The notes under the pieces were generated by a model. It was given only the letters and a program-made list of their open reading frames with translations. It was not told where the DNA came from and ran no database searches. The translations under genes and the position numbers were made by a program. Shown piece by piece: positions 62,001 to 64,000 of a DNA stretch of 64,000 nt (positions are counted from its first letter, which is position 1; every line of letters begins with the position of its first letter). Origin of the DNA: Microbacterium lacticum (GTDB taxonomy: Bacteria > Actinomycetota > Actinomycetes > Actinomycetales > Microbacteriaceae); contig NZ_VFPS01000003.1 in assembly GCF_006716815.1 (NCBI RefSeq), forward strand, positions 434,001-498,000. The letters are read 5' to 3'.

Positions 62001-62618
62001 CATGATCACGTCGTCATGGCTGTAGCCGACGAATACCACGGTGAATCGATCGAACATGGGAAGGAGGAACCGTGCTGCCCACGCATCGGTGATGTATGCA
62101 TGGCCGAAGTCACGGTCGGTGAGGATCAGCTCCTCCTTCGGGCGCCGTACTGAACCATGCAGGTGCACGAGCCCAGCAAAGTCATGTCCGAGAGGCAACG
62201 CCGGGGCATACCACGTGTCCGGTACCGCGATCGATTCGCTTCTTGCAGCAGAGGCAAGGTGATCGTCGTAGTTAGTGGTGACCACGCGGAACGCTCCTCC
62301 GATTCCCGCGAGGTCCACAACCGCACTATGTAGCGGATTGAATCGTGACCTCGGATCGGAAATCAGCGTGTGGGCGTGCTGATGGGCGTCGAATCCCTGA
62401 GGGAGCGACTCCAGCTGCCCAATAAAAAAGTCCAGCCCGCTGCGCCTCGAGAATGGGTGCGACGCCAGTCGCGCAAGCTTCTTCGCGAGGCTCTCAAAGA
62501 GTGGAAGGTTCGACGGTTTGCCCAGCGAAGCCCCTGCGCCGACGAAGAACACCAGCTCGCCACGCTCGTGGGCGTCGAGGATCTCGTCAGGTAGCTCGAC
62601 ATCTCCAGTAATCCACAT
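59049..62618 (-). CDS. SIR2-domain protein with long C-terminal region (DUF4020-like), predicted anti-phage defence
   Basis: 1189 residues. The N-terminal SIR2 domain has the NAD loop FFVGAGASLGKPSNLPLF (GAGAS at 27-31), RVVTTNYDDHL (114-120), LVHLHGSVRRP (catalytic-type His154) and VVFVGYSHDD (196-203). The remaining 900 residues are helical with many Trp/Leu and no recognisable enzyme motif, resembling the large sensor-like regions of SIR2-DUF4020 and DSR proteins. Known relatives deplete NAD when a phage infects, killing or stalling the cell. GC3 is clearly lower than in neighbouring genes. ATG 62618 overlaps an upstream stop (TGATG). Domain family beyond SIR2 is inferred. Confidence 0.82.
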   Translation of the reverse strand: MWITGDVELPDEILDAHERGELVFFVGAGASLGKPSNLPLFESLAKKLARLASHPFSRRSGLDFFIGQLESLPQGFDAHQHAHTLISDPRSRFNPLHSAVVDLAGIGGAFRVVTTNYDDHLASAARSESIAVPDTWYAPALPLGHDFAGLVHLHGSVRRPKEELILTDRDFGHAYITDAWAARFLLPMFDRFTVVFVGYSHDDVIMRYLALGLPSSGNGKASKRFAFTSDPTNSKWGYLGIRPIAYPVVGRDHHALVAALTAWADRAKMGQTDHQSRVQEIVGGGTTMPLPDRDYLHGRLRTTDGARDFGFATGSLPDETKLEWLTWVEDLPEFKALFSPADVSDATAVLGNWFARTFIESTTLNGAALQTVQRLGQSMTASLYRTASWLANDLSKQDASAGERWQTLLATSIHGQSAPLGTKFLMPFLPDSTARSTAVLRAALRPFLKLERRWFVNESTERTVHPDAKVAWNSEEYALTQHIMLILQKSAPADRSLGGVLEDAIAAAYDLLAAYHGDRSWDPLAHHRSAIEPHAQDEFREPLDAVIDGLREYGIKALPLWPDLPDRWWNLDRALMQRLALHLVANDPERSSDDKLSWLLDRTGLYADDLKHETYQVLAAAVGSATPPLKQRVLDAADAGPDYPEEIPDRDRHFAYAKYKLLAWLTQADPDWAEAQAAFDAIQAENPGFGVREHPDFDSWMTSGTWGGKPPMDIEEFIQALDQNVSAALDDLLSRDYSERHFDQPDWRDALGLVQQAVEQRPDLGLQLWDAVLRRDELNDKQVDLWRAIAEGWGKAQLGDSGLGAVQRLTTLLTDKDSAYALGRFLLEQIRQQIDAAESPVLASMRELARALWREQGAGFTHREDSTPLSFAPLYLNSWPGFVAQYWNSEVDRRWRHSREDWAGLSDEESEALVALLNGNEDALDATQPAIAGQLFFYFAADAGFAAAHLLPLFNDPQRHAFGWYPFLHHPRWNDRLLAAGLFDSMVAELSRIDELPDQQLHHILLGFITSVVSYAGITSTDRRRLLDQTVLASNGSHAAAFAEAVARFLREDGVDGAEVWRRWLGKHLERRLSGQPRVASPEELARWADVVPVVGEFVPAAAILFGGHGIGLGERFFNRELPDGVLAAYGPELVAFFAERVRNTTGTDYMVRHRVHQLVKAIRGAVGDSVAQPLVEAAAGSGLLDADE

Positions 62619-62854
62619 CAGGCCGCTAACTCTCTGTAGCCGTTCAGCGTGCTCACCGACGTAATTCCAAGGTGCCGTAGAACGAATCTAAACAATAGCC
62701 CGGCAAGGCGCGGACCATGTACCTTGTAGCGGTCCGGACCAATGCCATCTCGACTCCCTTGTGCTCTTCTGGCCAAGCTCTCTGGTGTTGCTCGCCGGGT
62801 ACAAGTATCGCGCAGCCCAGCGCCAGTAGGCCAGACGAGGTTTCGTCTGATCAC
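62618..62854 (-). CDS. Uncertain 78-codon ORF before the SIR2 gene
   Basis: A GTG-started frame whose TGA overlaps the SIR2 ATG by one base. The predicted peptide ends LAGLLFRFVLRHLGITSVSTLNGYRELAA and has no family I recognise. It may be the untranslated promoter region instead: this is the only space (62619-62947, 329 bp) for the SIR2 promoter. Low confidence. Confidence 0.2.
   Translation of the reverse strand: MIRRNLVWPTGAGLRDTCTRRATPESLARRAQGSRDGIGPDRYKVHGPRLAGLLFRFVLRHLGITSVSTLNGYRELAA
62832..62849. repeat. Inverted repeat upstream of the SIR2 gene
   Basis: CAGACGA at 62832-62838 pairs with TCGTCTG at 62843-62849. It could be an operator of the SIR2 gene or a small hairpin after merR. 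Confidence 0.35.
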
Positions 62855-62918
62855 GCGGCGAAAGCTCCACCCCGCAGGTTGCGGGCCCCAATGAGGAGTG
62901 AAGATGCAGGGGATTGCA

Positions 62919-62952
62919 GTGAATGTCGCATGCTGTACCTGACACCACTACG
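62919..62952. repeat. Direct repeat, right end of SIR2 island (possible att site)
   Basis: Partner of 58938-58971. The identical 13 bp (62940-62952) include the TAG stop of the merR gene (62948-62950), as expected if an island entered at the 3' end of that gene. Confidence 0.65.
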
Positions 62953-63673
62953 CGTACGCTGCGATCGGCCGCGGGCGGGCGGCGTAGGCGGTGAGGTGTT
63001 GGTCGAGGAGTGCTGCGGCGTGGAGCATGGCTCGTGCTCGCGCGGTGAACGCAGTGTGTCGTTCTTCGAGGACGGAGCGGAGGGCTGTGCCGGTTCGGGC
63101 GTTGCGGAGTTCTTCGATGACGGGCTTGATGCGGGTGAATCGGTAATGCCCTTGCCGGAGGAGTCGGATCACTCGGGCGTCTCGCACGTCGTCGGCATCG
63201 TAGGAGCGATGCTGCACGCCAGGTAGACGTTCCGGCGTGAGGAGGCCCGCGTTCTCCCAGACGCGGAGGGCGGAGGTGCGCACGCCGAGCAGGTGGGCGA
63301 GTTCCCGGATGGACATCGGCACGCTGGCGTGCAATCGCTCGTCTACGGCGTTGCTGATGGCGTTGAGGATCTGCGTTGTCTGGGCGAGCGCCTGGCGCTG
63401 TTCATGGAGCGTGTGGTGAGAGGCGTCGATGAGCGCGAAGGCTTCGGCGGTGTCGTCCCGATAGATGGCGGTCATGATGGCGCGGGCTATGGGTGCACCG
63501 TGGCCTCGGGCGAGGGCCTGGTAGCAGTGCAAGGCGCTGAGGTGTTCGTCGGTGTAGAGGCGGTATCCGGTGGCGGTGCGCGCGGCGGCGGGGAGGACTC
63601 CTGCGGCTTCAAGATTGCGCACGTGCTGGGGCGACACTCCCGCGCTGGCGGCAAGATCGGCGGTCTTCATCAT
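62948..63673 (-). CDS. MerR-family regulator with two HTH domains (TioE-like)
   Basis: 241 residues with two MerR-type HTH modules: MKTADLAASAGVSPQHVRNLEAAGVLPAAARTATGYRLYTDEHLSAL and, from about 116, MSIRELAHLLGVRTSALRVWENAGLLTPERLPGVQHRSYDADDVRDARVIRLLRQG. Tandem-HTH MerR proteins of this size occur as regulators in antibiotic and exporter contexts. The end AARPRPIAAYA meets a TAG inside the direct repeat. AGAGG lies before the start (63673 or 63670). The target may be the palindrome at 63747-63758. Confidence 0.85.
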   Translation of the reverse strand: MMKTADLAASAGVSPQHVRNLEAAGVLPAAARTATGYRLYTDEHLSALHCYQALARGHGAPIARAIMTAIYRDDTAEAFALIDASHHTLHEQRQALAQTTQILNAISNAVDERLHASVPMSIRELAHLLGVRTSALRVWENAGLLTPERLPGVQHRSYDADDVRDARVIRLLRQGHYRFTRIKPVIEELRNARTGTALRSVLEERHTAFTARARAMLHAAALLDQHLTAYAARPRPIAAYA

Positions 63674-63746
63674 CCTCTACGTTCGAGTGCGGTTTGAGGG
63701 TTTTCGGGTGGCTCGCGCTGGGAACAGGTGGTGGTCCGCCCCAAAG

Positions 63747-63758
63747 TGCCAACTGGCA
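63747..63758. promoter_or_regulatory. Short palindrome between merR and the 66-aa ORF
   Basis: TGCCA-AC-TGGCA in the 106-bp divergent spacer, 21 bp before the 66-codon gene. It is a possible MerR-protein site. Confidence 0.35.
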
Positions 63759-63767
63759 GTTCAAGGA

Positions 63768-63773
63768 TACGGT
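63768..63773 (+). promoter_or_regulatory. -10 hexamer for leaderless 66-aa gene
   Basis: TACGGT, six bases before ATG 63780. Confidence 0.5.
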
Positions 63774-63779
63774 TGAAGT

Positions 63780-63980
63780 ATGGGAAACACGGAGAAGACA
63801 GCGACTCGGTTCCATCTTGAAATCGACCTGGCCGCCGTCGCAGGCGACCCCGGAGAGGAGCTGTCGCGAGTGCTGCGGTACTGGGCGGGCAACATGAAGC
63901 ACTATGACCTCGGTCAGCCCGCCGCTGAGACGGTGTACGACTCGGAGTACCGCGAGGTAGGCCACTGGACGCTTGCCTGA
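63780..63980 (+). CDS. Conserved-looking small hypothetical protein, 66 aa
   Basis: The product reads ATRFHLEIDLAAVAGDPGEELSRVLRYWAGNMKHYDLGQPAAETVYDSEYREVGHWTLA in parts, acidic and soluble, with no motif I recognise. A clear TANNNT-N6-ATG start, a balanced composition and the position divergent from merR argue that it is a real gene. Function unknown. Confidence 0.6.
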   Translation: MGNTEKTATRFHLEIDLAAVAGDPGEELSRVLRYWAGNMKHYDLGQPAAETVYDSEYREVGHWTLA

Positions 63981-64000
63981 TCAGAGACCGTGTGCCGGTT

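Noticed and set aside
58834..63000. Integrase or tRNA att site for the SIR2 island
   Set aside because: I looked for tyrosine or serine recombinase motifs and for tRNA-like sequence at both ends and found none. Only the direct repeats support mobility.

Overview
The window is chromosomal DNA from a very GC-rich actinobacterium, most likely a Microbacteriaceae member close to Microbacterium. This rests on the third-codon-position G/C bias, the constant recurrence of GGATGCC/GGCATCC strings inside genes, and a gene set typical of that family (DUF222-HNH protein, DHA2 exporter, ddaH-rocD pair, IS481-type elements). No database was searched; every name comes from motifs read in the sequence.

Layout. 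1-5.2 kb: 3' part of a secreted amylase-pullulanase. 5.3-13.0 kb: fatty or branched-chain acyl-CoA oxidation (thiolase, acyl-CoA dehydrogenase, enoyl-CoA hydratase), then etfB-etfA and an overlapping membrane b-type cytochrome that could carry electrons from ETF onward. 13-22.3 kb: GNAT, thioesterase, LysR/putA divergon, TetR, then ddaH-rocD; putA and rocD both lead to glutamate. 22.4-25.9 kb: ATP-grasp, alpha-E and transglutaminase operon. 26-30.3 kb: biotin-dependent acyl-CoA carboxylase (methylcrotonyl-CoA type) behind a double palindromic operator. 30.3-35.6 kb: repeat-rich spacer, MarR-MFS pair, and a DHA2 transporter interrupted near its 3' end by an IS481-family element. 35.7-41.7 kb: lipase-like hydrolase, lplA, orphan DNA methyltransferase, regulator fragments, SRPBCC, DUF222-HNH and cupin genes. 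41.7-49 kb: galactose region (galK, galT, galE, LacI regulator and two matching operators) in which glycosidase genes and several neighbours survive only as fragments. 49-58.8 kb: glycerate kinase, pgm, lipoprotein, pheA with a second IS481-family element exactly at its stop codon, luciferase-like monooxygenase, sugar-permease remnant, photolyase, diacylglycerol kinase. 58.9-63 kb: a compositionally different 4-kb island between two 34-bp imperfect direct repeats, carrying one 1189-codon SIR2-domain gene, the best candidate here for an anti-phage defence system. 63-64 kb: double-HTH MerR regulator and a 66-aa orphan.

Two features run through the window. At least 15 genes have a TANNNT hexamer 6-7 nt before the start codon, which predicts leaderless transcripts. 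At three places genes from both sides are cut at a shared point, and together with a frameshifted gene and a permease stump this suggests recent loss of glycoside-utilisation genes. No rRNA, tRNA or CRISPR array was seen.
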